Assembly: GCF_025698545.1 (NCBI RefSeq) | Contig: NC_068577.1 | Location: 4,975,501-5,039,500, forward strand | DNA: 64,000 nt | From: Gossypium raimondii | Lineage: Eukaryota; Streptophyta; Magnoliopsida; Malvales; Malvaceae | Direction: 5' to 3' | Shown here: piece by piece, positions 1-11,273 of the stretch | Position numbering within the stretch: the first letter of the stretch is position 1 | Layout of the letters: every line of letters starts with the position of its first letter | Translations under genes and position numbers: made by a program | The notes under the pieces: generated by a model | What the model saw: the letters and a program-made list of their open reading frames with translations, nothing else | Databases searched by the model: none | Told to the model about the DNA's origin: nothing

Positions 1-102
1 TGTTTCTCTTGTGATGCGATAGGTCACAAAAAGAAGAATTGTACCAATTGTCACGTTTGTATTGGAAAACTTGTTTATGATCAACATTTTGTTATACAGT
101 GA
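1..102 (+). pseudogene. copia-type gag zinc-knuckle fragment
   Basis: Frame 1 opens with a CCHC knuckle, C-x2-C-x4-H-x4-C (CFSCDAIGHKKKNC), the nucleic-acid-binding motif of retrotransposon Gag. The frame ends at a TGA at 100-102. The 5' part lies outside the window. The copia RNase H at 1031 onward has the same orientation, so this may be the same element with protease, integrase and RT lost between them; that link is inferred. Confidence 0.6.
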
Positions 103-1030
103 AATTTTAAAAAAAATTCATAAAATCGAATCTTTGTTGTGTTATTTATGAAAATAAATTTTTCAAAATTAAGTACATGTGTTTTTGAGCCTACCAAATT
201 TTAGTTTTCGACCAAATGATATTCTCTACTATTCTCGATCCTTCGATTGCTAAAAAAGTGGGCTTTTATTTAAAACCAAACACAGGATGAAAGTCATAAC
301 TTTCCAGTGAGAACAATTCACTTTCTTTATGGGGAATCAAAACCAAAATCTTTCTCGTGAGTACTCATAAAAATATAATTTATTAGAGGCTAAAAACATT
401 TTCCCTAAATTTTGATAGAGTATCCACGTATGACTGATGTGTATTTTCGACTACCCTATAATCTCTCTATATAGGAAAGAAATCACGAGTCTAGTAGAAC
501 ATGGGGGAAATAATATTTAATAAAGAACCTAGAGTCCCCTTGCAACTCTATGTGGTGGGCACAGCGTGTTGTCTACCCCTAGTAAAACATAGGCTCATTA
601 TGCCATTCATATATTGGATACAATTATATGTGCAATTTAGTTTTAATTTTAATTAAAATAAGTTCATACAATTATTCAACCCAATAACCAGTTTGTATTC
701 CCCAAACATTATTTTATTTAATTAAATTATTTTCTTAACTCAATTCTAATTCTTTCAAAATCATGACAATTTTACCGTATTAGAATCGATGAGTTAATAA
801 ATTCAACTATCCTATTCATTAAAAGCGCAATGACTTAATTAATTTAATTTTCTCTTCCAACTCAATTATTCAATTACAATATATTAAAGAATAATTCAAA
901 GAAATTAAATTAAATTTTAAGTCATCAATTGTTCCTTCCAAGAAAATGTATTTAATGTGGATAATAATTCATACAATCTACTTCTCTTTCGCTGTTTTAA
1001 TTCAATTATTGTATCAATTCAAATTCGGGT
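103..1030. other. AT-rich sequence, no gene recognised
   Basis: No coding frame or clear domain is visible between the Gag knuckle and the copia RNase H. It may be an internally rearranged part of the copia element or an unrelated insertion; no boundary repeats were found. Confidence 0.4.
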
Positions 1031-1595
1031 ATGGATCATTGGGAAGCAACCAAACGAGTCATGCAATATCTTAAAAACAATTACATGCTCAAATATCGAA
1101 GATCTGATAAGTTAAAGATCGTCTGATATACAGACTCCAACTTTGTTGGATGCCAAGATTGTATGAAATCTACGACAAGCTATACTAATATGCTTGCTGT
1201 AGGAGTTGTCTCTTGGAAGAGTGTTAAGCAACTAGTCACAGCTTCTTTGATCATGGCAGCTGAGATTATAGCATGTTACGAGACACCTAACCATAGAATA
1301 TGGATGCAAAATTTTATTATTGGGCTGCGAATTGTGGATGGAATAGAAAAACTACTTAAGTTGTTTTGTAACACCCCTAACCTGAACCTGTCGCCGGAAC
1401 AGGGTTACGGAGCATTACCAGAGATTTCAGAACAGATAATAGACATTTCACATCATACAATGTTCATATCAGAAATCAATCATAAAGTCCCTTATAAGAT
1501 CCTTCGAGGCCCAAAATACGCATTAGAATCAAGTCGGGACTAAATCGAGAACACAGAATTTTTCGCAAAATCTCAAAAATTTTCCAAGGTGCAAG

Positions 1596-1990
1596 GGACA
1601 CACGCCGGTGTGGCCGTGACACGCCTGTGTCTCAGGCCGTGTGGGCATTCGATGTGAGGCACACGGTCGTGTCCTAGCCCGTGTCTATTTTAGGTTGCAT
1701 ACTAACTTGGTCACACGGCCAAGCCACACACCCGTGTGCTAGGTCGTGTGAACAATTTAATTTACAATAATTAGGTGCAAGAGTCACAGGGCCAAAACAC
1801 ATGCCCATGTGTTAGGCAGTGTGCCACACACGGTTGAGACACACGCCCGTGTCTCTGCCCGTATGGGAAATTCGGAACATTCTGTTTCTCAATTTTTAAG
1901 AAGTAGAGGACACACGACCAAACTGCACACCCTTGCACATGGCCGTGTGTCACACATGGCTGAGACACACGCCCGTGTCTCTGCCCGTGT
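1596..1990. repeat. ACACGG/CCGTGT short-dyad array in LTR A
   Basis: A run of copies of ACACG and CGTGT words. Perfect dyads ACACG-CC-CGTGT occur at 1841-1852 and 1967-1978, with imperfect ones between. The local base composition is far more GC-rich than the flanks and creates spurious open frames on both strands. Confidence 0.8.
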
Positions 1991-2343
1991 GTACGAAAAT
2001 AGGTCATTTCCAAGGCCACTTTTCTCACCCAAATTGCCTTCTACCTACACAACATTTAATCACATTCACAAGTCAATTCATAACCCTCAAATCAAGCCAA
2101 AAACCAAGTCTTATGCATGCTATACCATCATATTTATTCAAGTATCCAACTTACCAAATTGTTCAAATACTCTTTTAAGCATGTTTATACATAGTATACC
2201 AATCCAACCAATTCAAGCACACAAACACCAAACATAATATAATTTCATATATGTGTAATACCATCATTAGCCATTCCAATGGTTAATTACAACCAAAACA
2301 TTCATTTGTCAACATTGGTTTATTAGCTTATACATGCCATTAT

Positions 2344-4685
2344 TGTAATACCCCGAAAATCTTTACAGTAAGATATTATCTTTGATATAATAAAATAAGA
2401 AAATAAAGCGTCAAAAAGGGGAAATTTTGGAGTTATGTCAACATTGGGTCGTCTATTATGACATATTAGTTCAAGAAAGGATTAAATTGTAAAAGTGAGA
2501 AAAGTTTTGTTGCCCAAGAGTAAATACTCAAAAATTAAGGGGTTAAAGTGTAAATATGAAAAGTTGAAGGACCAATGGTGTAAATATTTTAAGGGTGGAA
2601 TGATCTAGGAACTAAGAAAAATGGATGGATTAGGACCAAATTGAAAAAGGTGAATAAGTTTGAGGGACTAAATCACAATTTTACCAAATTATGTGATGAC
2701 TCAAGATGGAATTTTAAAAGATCATGAAGGGCAAAATGGTCAATTAGAAGAGAGAGAAATCTAGAAGATAATGATGATGTTGGAGATATTTTAGATTAAT
2801 TAAATAAATAAATATTAGTTTATTAATATTTTGATTTGATTTTTAAATGATATGTTATTATTTTATTATTTTAATATTTAGTGTATATATATATGTGGAA
2901 AGAAAGATGAGAAGGATAAAACCCACCATCTTTTCCATGCAATTCACGTTAGAAGAGAAGAGAAGAAAGAAAGTTTTACTTTCTTTACAATTTAGTCGTT
3001 CCACCAAAAATTCATCATTTTTATCTAGAAATCAAAAGAATTTCCATATCCATCAAGAGAGAAAGATAACAAGGAGACTATGGGGAGCTAGAATATCAAG
3101 TTAAATTCAAGAAATAGAAGCTGGAGGAGAGAAAATCAAGTTAAAGATTGAACTCAATATGACAAGGTAAGTACATCAAGATTTTAATATATTTTTAAGT
3201 TTGATATTATTGAAAAAGCATGGAAATGATGTTAATGTAAAGTTTTGTATATATGATCCTATGTTCTTGATATGTTAGTGAAGAGAAAATAAGAGAAAGT
3301 GATGAGAAATAGTGTAGAGAAAGAAAATAAGGGTGTTATAAACATGGTAATAAACATCTTGCACTAAAATGGTTTTGGACAGTAACAGTGGGCTCACTTT
3401 GAAAAATCACCATAAATTATGAAAATCGAATTAGAGTATGAATAAAATATGGAATTAAATCTTATTGAGTCTAGTTTATCATAAAAGAAACGGTGTAAGT
3501 AATGGAATTTTAAATCATGACATATAATAAATTTTGTGAGACAAGGTCAGAATGAATTCGGGTTCCCCTGTTCTGACTTGGAAAAATCATTAAAAATTGT
3601 ACAAAAATATTTATGGGTTAAAATTTATATGTTTAAAATCCTTAATGAGTATATTTTCAATAGAAACAAATGGGGACATCATCCGAATTCTGAACAAAGA
3701 GATAATTAATTTTTAGTGAAGAAGGGTCGGAATTGTCAGATAGCAGAACAAAGGTGACTTTAAAGAATAAACTGTACTTATTGGCTGAACCAAAAATTCT
3801 GAAAATTTTAAGGTAAGAAGGTATGTGAGTCTAGTTTCAGATAAAATTATCGGATCCTAATTTGGAGTTCTGTAGCTCAAGATAAAAATAATTTAGTGGC
3901 TATGACTCAAATGGACAGCTTTGAATAAATTTACAAGTAAATTGTGAAATCATAGATAATGTTACTTATAAGCATCTATTATAAATTAAGGATGTGGAAT
4001 GGAGAGGAGGAGGAGGAAAATATATACATGAATATTCAGTTAGCATGGATAACTTGCACGTTTTAGACTCAGGGACTAAATTGAATAAAAGTAAAACTTT
4101 AAGGGTAAATTTGTAAAAATGTCAAAAAGTGACCAAATTGCATGAAATGAATTGTTTTATCATTTAAATTAGTAAATGAGATGAAATATTAATTTAGATC
4201 AAGATTGGGTGAAAATTTGAGAAAAATAGAAAACTTCCAAAATATCCCTGAATTTTGGTATTTCTGCAATTTAGTCTGGTAAGCTCGAATGAGCTATATT
4301 CTGTAATAATTTTAATTGAAGTGAATGCTATTTGGTAATGAAAATTATATATATGTGTGTATTATTATTGGAATTAAATTATTATTGGTAATATGTATAA
4401 TTATTTGATACATTTAGCTGATTATCGGAAGCTAAATTGAGTTGGAAGCTTGTTGGAGATATATCACAGTATCCATTGGTTCTATCGGTAATTTTGGATG
4501 ATTTGATTCCGGTTATAATGGCATGTATAAGTTAAATTGGTTAATGTTAGCTCATTAATGTATTGATTTTGATTGGTTATAAATATGAATGCTAGATAAA
4601 AATGAAATGTCTGAAAATTAATTAGTAAACTCCGGTAATGCCTCGTACCCTGTTTTGGTGTCGAATACGGGTAAGGGGTGTTACA
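2344..4685 (+). mobile_element. Nested solo LTR inside LTR A
   Basis: Starts TGTAATACCCCG and ends GGGGTGTTACA, with the 5-bp target duplication ATTAT at 2339-2343 and 4686-4690. Length 2342 bp; no coding frame. Its last 250 bp or so resemble the end of the LTR at 58975-61574 (TATAATGGCATGTATA, then the CGGGTAAGGGGTGTTACA end), so it is a related family in the same orientation as that one and opposite to its host LTR. Confidence 0.85.
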
Positions 4686-5154
4686 ATTATGCCCAAAGAA
4701 AATTTCGCTATTTATATCGAAACGAGTCGATGGATAGTGTGATGTACCTCTGACCAGCTTCCAACCTTTACAAGCTTCTGAGTACTATAAAATAGAGGAA
4801 ATAAAACAAAGTAAGCTTTTAAGCTTAGTAAGTTCGTATAACGGGAAATTAACTTACCATTCATTTACATTTAAAGTAAGCATACAAAGTACATCCAAAT
4901 CAATTTAATCAATAACCTAAGCACTCACATCCTCATCAAACATGTTAGTCATGTATTTCATATAAATAACAAGAACAAGAATGAGCTCATAAAATATCAT
5001 ATTTCCATGTGTTTTCAAGTAAATACAGGTAACGATTCATTCGAAATTCATTTTAACTCATATCAGAATTTCTCCCGTTGAATCATTTAAAATTTCGATG
5101 GATACATGGGTAGTACACATGAAGTGTACAAATCTGTAAACTGTCAATTCATAT

Positions 5155-5620
5155 TCGGGAGTGCTCACTAGAGCACATAATCGGGAAGCCCTCTCTTAAG
5201 CCAAATAACGGGAAGCTCTTCTGAGCCATATAACGAGAAGCTTATCCAGACTGTATAACAGGAAGCTCATAAGAGACATAATCGGAAAGTTTATGCGAGC
5301 CAATAACGGATAGCTCCGAAGAGCCATATATCGGGACGCTCTAGATAGCCATATATCGGGAAGTTCAAGCGAGCCATATCGGGAAGCTCACAAAGAGCCT
5401 TTAATCAAGAAGCTCACGAAGAGCCATACAACGGGATGCTTATAAGAGCTACGGTGTGCCCACAACACATGCAAGATCACAACTAATCGGGATGCTCCGA
5501 ATAGCTATTATCGGAAAGCTCGCAGGAACTATATAACAGAAAGCTCGAGAGGGCTTATAACAGGACGCTCTTTCAAGCTATGGTGTGTCCGTAACATATG
5601 CAGGGCCACAACCAATACGG
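5155..5620. repeat. About 27-bp tandem repeats with AGCTC/GAGC dyads
   Basis: About 16 diverged units, each with a core like CGGGAAGCTC followed by four or five bases and GAGCC, then ATATAA or similar. The dyad GCTC-N4-GAGC recurs in many units. Two units are extended by GGTGTGCCCACAACACATGC-like sequence. The LTR at 58975-61574 holds the same kind of array at about 60140-60240. Confidence 0.8.
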
Positions 5621-7482
5621 GAACCCTGCATCCAATCAAATTTCATTTATTCAAACAAAACTTAATATTTGTCGGGCATTGTCATATATGTAATCAATTT
5701 CATGTACATGGTAATTACACAATTCATATATATACAACATTCAATTCAACATATAAATATACACAATTTAGTTACACGAACTTACCTCGATAATCGTTCG
5801 TGAATGTAGGCTACTATTCCAATACCTTTTGTTTCTCTCGATCCAATTTTGAACTAGGTCTATCCGGTTCTATACGAGTAAATTTAACTCAATTTAATAT
5901 AATTCATATTCTATTCAATTCAATTCACATCTTAGGAAAATTTACCATTTTGCCCCTATATTTTATTTAATTATGATTTTGTTTTAGGCTCGAAAAATAA
6001 AATTCATGCAATTTAATCATTGTTCCAAGCCTAGCCAATTTTCACATATAACATTTACAGCCCATTTATTTCACAAAATCAAAATTTTTCCATGAATTTT
6101 ACATCTTTTCAATTTAGTCCCTAAATCATAATTTCATCAAAATTCACTTTACAAAAGTTGTTTACCTATCAACAACATTTCCATTTATACCATAAAACTT
6201 CATAATTCATGCATATTCATCCATGGAAAAACTTTAATAATTTGATAAATTTGCAAATTAACCCCAAAATATCTAGATTAGGTTATTACAATCTCGAAAA
6301 TATAAAATTACTAAAAAGCGAGACAAGATTACTTACCCAATTAAGCCAAGTAAGTTTGCTTGAATGCTTTTCTCTTAGCTAGGTTTCCATGAAAATAATT
6401 TGGGGAAAGATGATGAAAAAGATGATATTTTGTTAATTAATTAATTATCATCTTTTATTATTTCCACTTTCCAATTTAGTCCTTTTCTTTACTCAAATTT
6501 CCATGGATGAATCATCATAATTTTCTACTAACTCCTCTTAATGGTATATTTGCCTTATAAGGACCTCAAATTTTGAATTCCATAGCTATTTGATCCCTCT
6601 AGCTACTAGAATTCAACTTTTGCACTTTATGCAATTTGGTCTTTTCTAACAATTAAACATGTAATCGGTAAAATTTTTCTTAACAAAATTTTTATATATT
6701 ATTCCTATCATACGGTAGATCATAAAATAATATTAAAATAAATTCTCTTTTGGACTCAGATTTGGAGTCCCGAAACCACTATTCCAATTTCACTAAAAAC
6801 GGGCTGTTACATGTTTAGTGACAATAAATCTGCAACCCTTTATTCCAATAAGAATTGGAGCACATCAAAGTCGAAGCATATGGACTTTAAGTTCCTAATT
6901 GTTAAAGAAAGAGTTCAAAGTGGTCATAAGTCTATTGAGCATATCGATATAGACTCCATGGTTGCAGGGCTGCTTACTAAGGAACCATCGCCCAAGGTTT
7001 TTCATGAGCACATTGCTGATATTGGTGTAATGACATTCAAGGGTATTCGGTTTTAGTGGGACTTTGTAATTTTAAATGCTTTTCTATTATAGACGCATTT
7101 TTTGTTATTTCAGTTTACGGATATCTTAAGGTTATTTTCTGCAAAAATAAATTTTATTTGGTTTATTCACACTCTAATTTTGATAAGGTTTGATCTCACT
7201 AAGGTTTAAGGATGACCAATTGGAAATAGACATGTTTAGATCACATTGCATATGATTTCCATGTCATACATCCATACTTCATCTATACCATTTGGTTGTG
7301 TCAGTATAAGTTATTAGGGGTGGATTTAGTTAGAATATATGTAACGAAAGTCATCTTGGTTTTATGTTAACATAATTAATGGATGAGATTATTCGAATAC
7401 CTTTTGAACATGATAGTAAAATTTTGTACTCATTAAATTATAAAATGACATGTAATTATAAGGTAATTAGTATATATATGTC

Positions 7483-7810
7483 GCCCAAGTGGGAGATTGT
7501 TGGGTTATATGAATGTCACATATATAATAAAAATAATTACATGTTATTATTTACTAGCATAAAAGGTTAGCCAAATTAAAAGTGATCTAATATGATTAAG
7601 GCTTATTGGGCTTCTATTATTAAATAAAATACATGCCAAATATGTTTAGATACTCTAGCAACTAATTTCTACTTGATTATGGACTAATTAAAATTAAGGA
7701 TAATGTACAAAAGTTATATATTAAGGTTATGATCCACAGACATACATAACTTTTCTAACATCCCATCTTCAGAATCACAAGATTAATAAATTTTACTATA
7801 TCAATAAATT
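7483..7810 (+). mobile_element. Copia polypurine tract and partial 3' LTR
   Basis: CCCAAGTGGGAGA at about 7484-7496 is the classic polypurine tract of plant copia elements and is followed by TGTTGGGTTATATG at 7498, the expected LTR start. It lies about 430 bp downstream of the copia Pol stop, in the expected order. The LTR end was not located; the right limit is approximate. Confidence 0.6.
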
Positions 7811-8488
7811 CAAATATACTTTCGCATCTAATTTTTATTAATGAACACCCATATATCCATCGAGAAAGAGCCAAAATTTGACATGGTCAACTTTTTTTGA
7901 TATTTGGAATCACATGCTAGCTAGCTTCTTCCTATTATTTAAACTATACAAAACTTGATTAATTTTGGATCGAATTTCCCACAACCAACCGACCCTTTGC
8001 ACCTCCAATGTGTGCCCGTGATCCACATATAAATATACATACATATTAATTAATTATGTATAGTAATGCCAATTTGCCAACTCTTATATGTCACGAGAGC
8101 CTTATAGCATCTTCTACTAATTCATCAATCCCATATATACTATATCTGCATAGAATTTCATCACCAAATACCAAGCTGTCCTTTTAGAAAATGGTGCAGT
8201 GGTTTGTGGTTTGATTCCAAGTTAACTTGAGTTTAGTAAATGCGGATTTAGATATTTGTCGAGGATTTTAATTATTATTTATCATGATTTAAATCCATAT
8301 TATTTTTGCGGATAATAGATATTTAAATCTATTTTCTTTTTTTAATTTTTTTTTAAAAAAATTTGTACCTACTAAAGTATATTCAAAAACTAATTTAATA
8401 TAAATAATAAATATATTCAAGTTTTAAAATAAACATGAGAATTCGAATTACAAATATCCAACCCACTTTCATCCAAGTCCTAGCTTTC
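7811..8488. other. Spacer and upstream region of the DIR1-like gene
   Basis: AT-rich, no gene seen. It runs into the promoter of the gene at 8566. Confidence 0.4.
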
Positions 8489-8496
8489 TATATAAA
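8489..8496 (+). promoter_or_regulatory. TATA box of DIR1-like gene
   Basis: TATATAAA, 70 bp before the start codon. It implies a transcription start near 8520-8525 and a short leader of about 40 nt. Confidence 0.65.
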
Positions 8497-8565
8497 GGCC
8501 TAACTCTCTTTCTCTATCAAAGCCATTCCAAGCAAATTACAAGTGTTGTTTAAGCTCAAAAAGAA

Positions 8566-8886
8566 ATGGAGGGATACGCTAAGCTTATGATCGTGACAAT
8601 GGTGGTAGCTGGTTTAGCCCTTGGGTCCGGACCCATGGTGGCAAATGGTCAGAAAGTTTGTGGCATGAACAAAGAAGGTTTCAAGGCATGCCAGCCGAGC
8701 GTGACTGCCGGGAACCCCAGCCCTCCGCCGCCATCGGCCGCATGTTGCATGGCTTTAAACGAAGCCGACCTCACATGCCTTTGTTTCTTCAAGAATTCCA
8801 AGTTGATGAATGATTATGGAATCGATTTCAATCGAGCTAAGGACCTGCCCGTGCAATGCAATTTGACCAAATCTTTCAATTGCTAG
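8566..8886 (+). CDS. DIR1-like lipid-transfer protein (8-cysteine motif)
   Basis: Single-exon gene for a 106-residue secreted protein of the LTP2/DIR1 group. Residues 1-28 form a hydrophobic signal peptide ending ANG. The mature part has eight cysteines at 32, 42, 60, 61, 71, 73, 98 and 106, spaced C-x9-C-x17-CC-x9-C-x-C-x24-C-x7-C, which form the four disulfides of the lipid-binding fold. The proline-rich PSPPPPS at 52-57 matches the PxxP segment that separates DIR1 from other LTPs. DIR1 binds lipid and carries the long-distance signal in systemic acquired resistance; that role is by analogy. The ATG is the first after a good TATA box. The gene is intact and stands alone among transposons. 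Confidence 0.9.
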   Translation: MEGYAKLMIVTMVVAGLALGSGPMVANGQKVCGMNKEGFKACQPSVTAGNPSPPPPSAACCMALNEADLTCLCFFKNSKLMNDYGIDFNRAKDLPVQCNLTKSFNC

Positions 8887-8939
8887 ATGTGGGATTAAAA
8901 TGAAAAACCCACTAATTTCCTTGCGTTGAATGATTAACT

Positions 8940-9760
8940 AATTATTTCTTTTGTTTTGTTGTTGTTATTGTTTGTGTTTTGCAATTTGTTTTTGTGTGTG
9001 TTGGTGTTTTGTATTTTGTTGTTTGTTTTTATTCCAATTTTGCAATAATCATATGTAAGTTTTTGTAGTTTAATTCGAACAATTTTAATCTCAGTCCTTC
9101 TTGAATTGGCCGATTTTAGTTTTTTCGAATTTTTAAATTCCACTCTTGAACCGAATTTTAGTAGTTAAATCCATTAGGAAAAAAATTATTATTGGTATAG
9201 TAAGTTGTGGGTTTAGTCCATGTTTTTTAATTTGATCATGTTTTCTCCCATGTTAAAGATTAATCGTTAAATCTATTAATTAAATTACGTGACCCTTTGT
9301 CAATTTTAGCCCATATACTTTTCAAAACTGGTTGATTTTAGTCCTTATATTTTTCAAAATTTTAAATTCAATCCTCAACCAAATAGTAGCAATTAAATCT
9401 ATTAAGAAAAATCTTGTTATTGGTCTCATATGTTGTGGATTTTCTCCTATTTGATTGTTTTAGTTCACATGTTTTTCGAATTTTGAAATTTTATCCTAGC
9501 TCAAATGATAATAGTTAATGTTGATTTTCTATGAGTATTACGTGAAATAACGAGCTAAGAAGGCGTTATCGTGTGATAGGAACTTTGATGAATTTAACTA
9601 CTATTTGATAATGACTGAAATTTCAAAATTTAAAAAGTACATTGACTAAAATGATTAAATTAAAATATATGAACTAAATCTACAACTTATGTATAATTTA
9701 TACTAATAACAAAATTTGACTTCTTTTTGCTAACTCTATTATGTTGAGATGTTATACATG
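8940..9760. repeat. Foldback-like diverged inverted repeats
   Basis: Phrases such as GATTTTAGTCCTTATATTTT and AGTAGTTAAATCCATTAGG recur near 9110-9260 and 9330-9480. A reverse-complement version lies near 9590-9700 (TTTAACTACTATTTGATAATG, then ACTAAATCTACAACTTA). This suggests a degenerate foldback or MITE-type repeat. No exact ends or target duplication were found. Confidence 0.45.
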
Positions 9761-9890
9761 AAAATTGAGTATCCGACCTAACTAATTTGTTTTTTCGTAC
9801 AATATCTTTAAATAGGCTTAATACACTATTTAGTATATGAGTTTGACATTTTATTCTAACATTGTATGTGTATTATTTTTGGTACAATAT

Positions 9891-10130
9891 GATACATGTA
9901 GTGGTGTACCTAGGGGGCTAGCAGGGGTCTCGGTCCCCGAAAAATCCATTTAGATTTTTTACAAATTTTAAAATTTTAAATTAGTAAAAGTAAAATTACA
10001 CTTGGGCCCCCTAAAAATAATAAAATTTTGATTTAGTCCTTTAAAAATTATAAAGATATAGGCTATTAAAAATTAGAATTTAATTTTAGCCATCCTAAAA
10101 AAATTTTCTGGCTTTGCCCCTGGATACATG
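9891..10130. mobile_element. hAT-type MITE (about 224 bp)
   Basis: The element spans 9899-10122, flanked by the 8-bp duplication GATACATG (9891-9898, 10123-10130). The ends TAGTGGTGTACCTAGG and the complement of CTGGCTTTGCCCCTG form imperfect inverted repeats of the CAGGGGC type found in plant hAT elements. It is non-coding. Confidence 0.7.
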
Positions 10131-10246
10131 TATTTGGTAAAAGTTATACATTTTGGTCAAATACATGTACAATATTGAATAAAGAAAATAAAAAAATTAT
10201 CAAATTTAAGTTGCAAATGATATATTAAGCCCTTTGAATATTCATA

Positions 10247-10562
10247 GTGTGAATTAGACCTGTCCAACGGCCGGGTAGCCTGTCGGCTCGATATGCCTGA
10301 CCTGACTTGGGTCAAGCTTGGGCAAGGATTTTTGTACATCGTGTTGGCCCAAATTCAATTTAAATAATAAAAAAAATATTTTTTAAAATTTTAAATTTAA
10401 TTATAAAATATCAATTAATTTTTTTTAATATTTTATTAAGTTTTGAACAGTAAAATGGGCTTATTGGTCGGGTTAGTCCTGCCAAAAAATGGGTATGGAC
10501 ATGAATTTTTTCTAAAATCGGGCCTCAGTTCGGTCCAACCCATGGACAACTCTAGTTTGAAT
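10247..10562. mobile_element. hAT-type MITE (300 bp)
   Basis: The element is 10255-10554. Terminal inverted repeats: TAGACCTGTCCAACGG at the left and, on the other strand, TAGAGTTGTCCATGGG at the right. Flanks GTGTGAAT and GTTTGAAT are an 8-bp target duplication with one change. GGCCGGG/CCCGG words sit just inside the ends. It is non-coding. Confidence 0.75.
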
Positions 10563-10639
10563 ATATATATTATTTTATTATACCCTAAAAATAAATGGCA
10601 TCAACCCAAACTCGTTTGTAGAGTTTTTTTACTCCACTG

Positions 10640-11273
10640 ACAGTGTATAAGATAATTATCCTCCATGGTCGAAATCCTTGGCTTATAAAAGTATTTCCAT
10701 GACGCCCAAATGGTTTGTTGAAGAGAAAACAAGGAAGGCAATATGCATCATTCTTGGTAAAAACTCGAGCCAATCTGGGAATAACTTGTACCAAGATGGA
10801 AGAAATTGACGTCCATTCTTGTTAATATATTGAGATGTTAGAACCTCACTTGGAGTAATTGGTTGATATGGCCCAAACTTAATGTAAGCTCGACGGATTT
10901 CGTCCTGTTGATTTGGAGGGTAATCCCAAATAGACTTTCGAAGTCTCAAATCATGCTCTAAAGAAGAAGCATCAAATTCCTTTGTTTCGACTCTCAACAC
11001 CTTACAAGGATGTTTAGTAACTTGAGAAGACTCGATATCTCGTTTAGGATCTTGGGATTGAGAAGGCTTGTTATCTTGTTCAAGAGTTTGGGAAGACTCG
11101 ATATCGCGTTCAAGAGCTTGGGATTGAGAATACCTGATATCTCGTTCAGGAGCTTGGCAAGATCTGGTATTTAATTTTTCTCCACTAATAACAGAAGGTT
11201 GAGGAACCAATTGATCATTATTACTTTCTGACACCCTTCTCTTGAAAAAAAATTCGATTTTTTTATTGACCAT
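10640..11273 (-). pseudogene. ZMYM1-like hAT transposase N-terminal fragment
   Basis: An open frame from 11273 to 10683 encodes a basic start (MVNKKIEFFFKRR), a low-complexity stretch with repeated RDIxSSQ peptides, then YPPNQQDEIRRAYIKFGPYQP and SWYKLFPDWLEFLP, the N-terminal part of the TTF zinc-finger region of plant ZMYM1-like transposases. The homology then shifts frame near 10750 into NDAYCLPCFLFNKPFGRHGNT, which holds the C-x2-C pair. The DDE and dimerisation domains are absent. It is a frameshifted, truncated relic. A spliced expressed gene is less likely because nothing follows. Confidence 0.7.

Larger units (their letters stand above)
1367..6811 (-). mobile_element. Solo LTR A of a Ty3/gypsy family (interrupted)
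   Basis: Starts TGTAACACCCCTAACC and ends CGGGCTGTTACA, flanked by the direct repeat TGTTT at 1362-1366 and 6812-6816. Removing it restores the copia frame. Without the nested insertion 2344-4685 and its target duplication it is about 3.1 kb. No gag or pol is visible, so it is read as a recombined solo LTR. Its left end is the reverse complement of the right end of the LTR at 58975-61574, and the right end matches that LTR's start, so it lies in the opposite orientation. It holds two internal repeat arrays, listed separately. Confidence 0.85.
1031..7056 (+). pseudogene. Ty1/copia RNase H, split by a solo LTR
   Basis: Two segments, 1031-1366 and 6812-7056, join in one frame across the insertion at 1367-6811. 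Together they encode the C-terminal RNase H region of a copia Pol polyprotein, which degrades RNA in the RNA:DNA hybrid. Visible motifs are HWEATKRVMQYL, YTDSNFVGC, MAAEIIACYE, then SDNKSATLYSN and SKSKHMDFKFLIVKERV after the insertion. There is an in-frame TGA at 1124-1126, so the copy is dead even without the insertion. The stop codon is at 7054-7056. RT and integrase are not present upstream. The family is certain; the clade is not assigned. Confidence 0.85.

Noticed and set aside
1771..2237. Overlapping open frames on both strands
   Set aside because: They arise from the ACACGG/CGTGTG repeat array in an LTR; the peptides are repeats of HGRVS-like words with no family resemblance.
2847..3104. 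Frame rich in Lys/Arg in the nested solo LTR
   Set aside because: Non-conserved and within an LTR; nothing supports translation.
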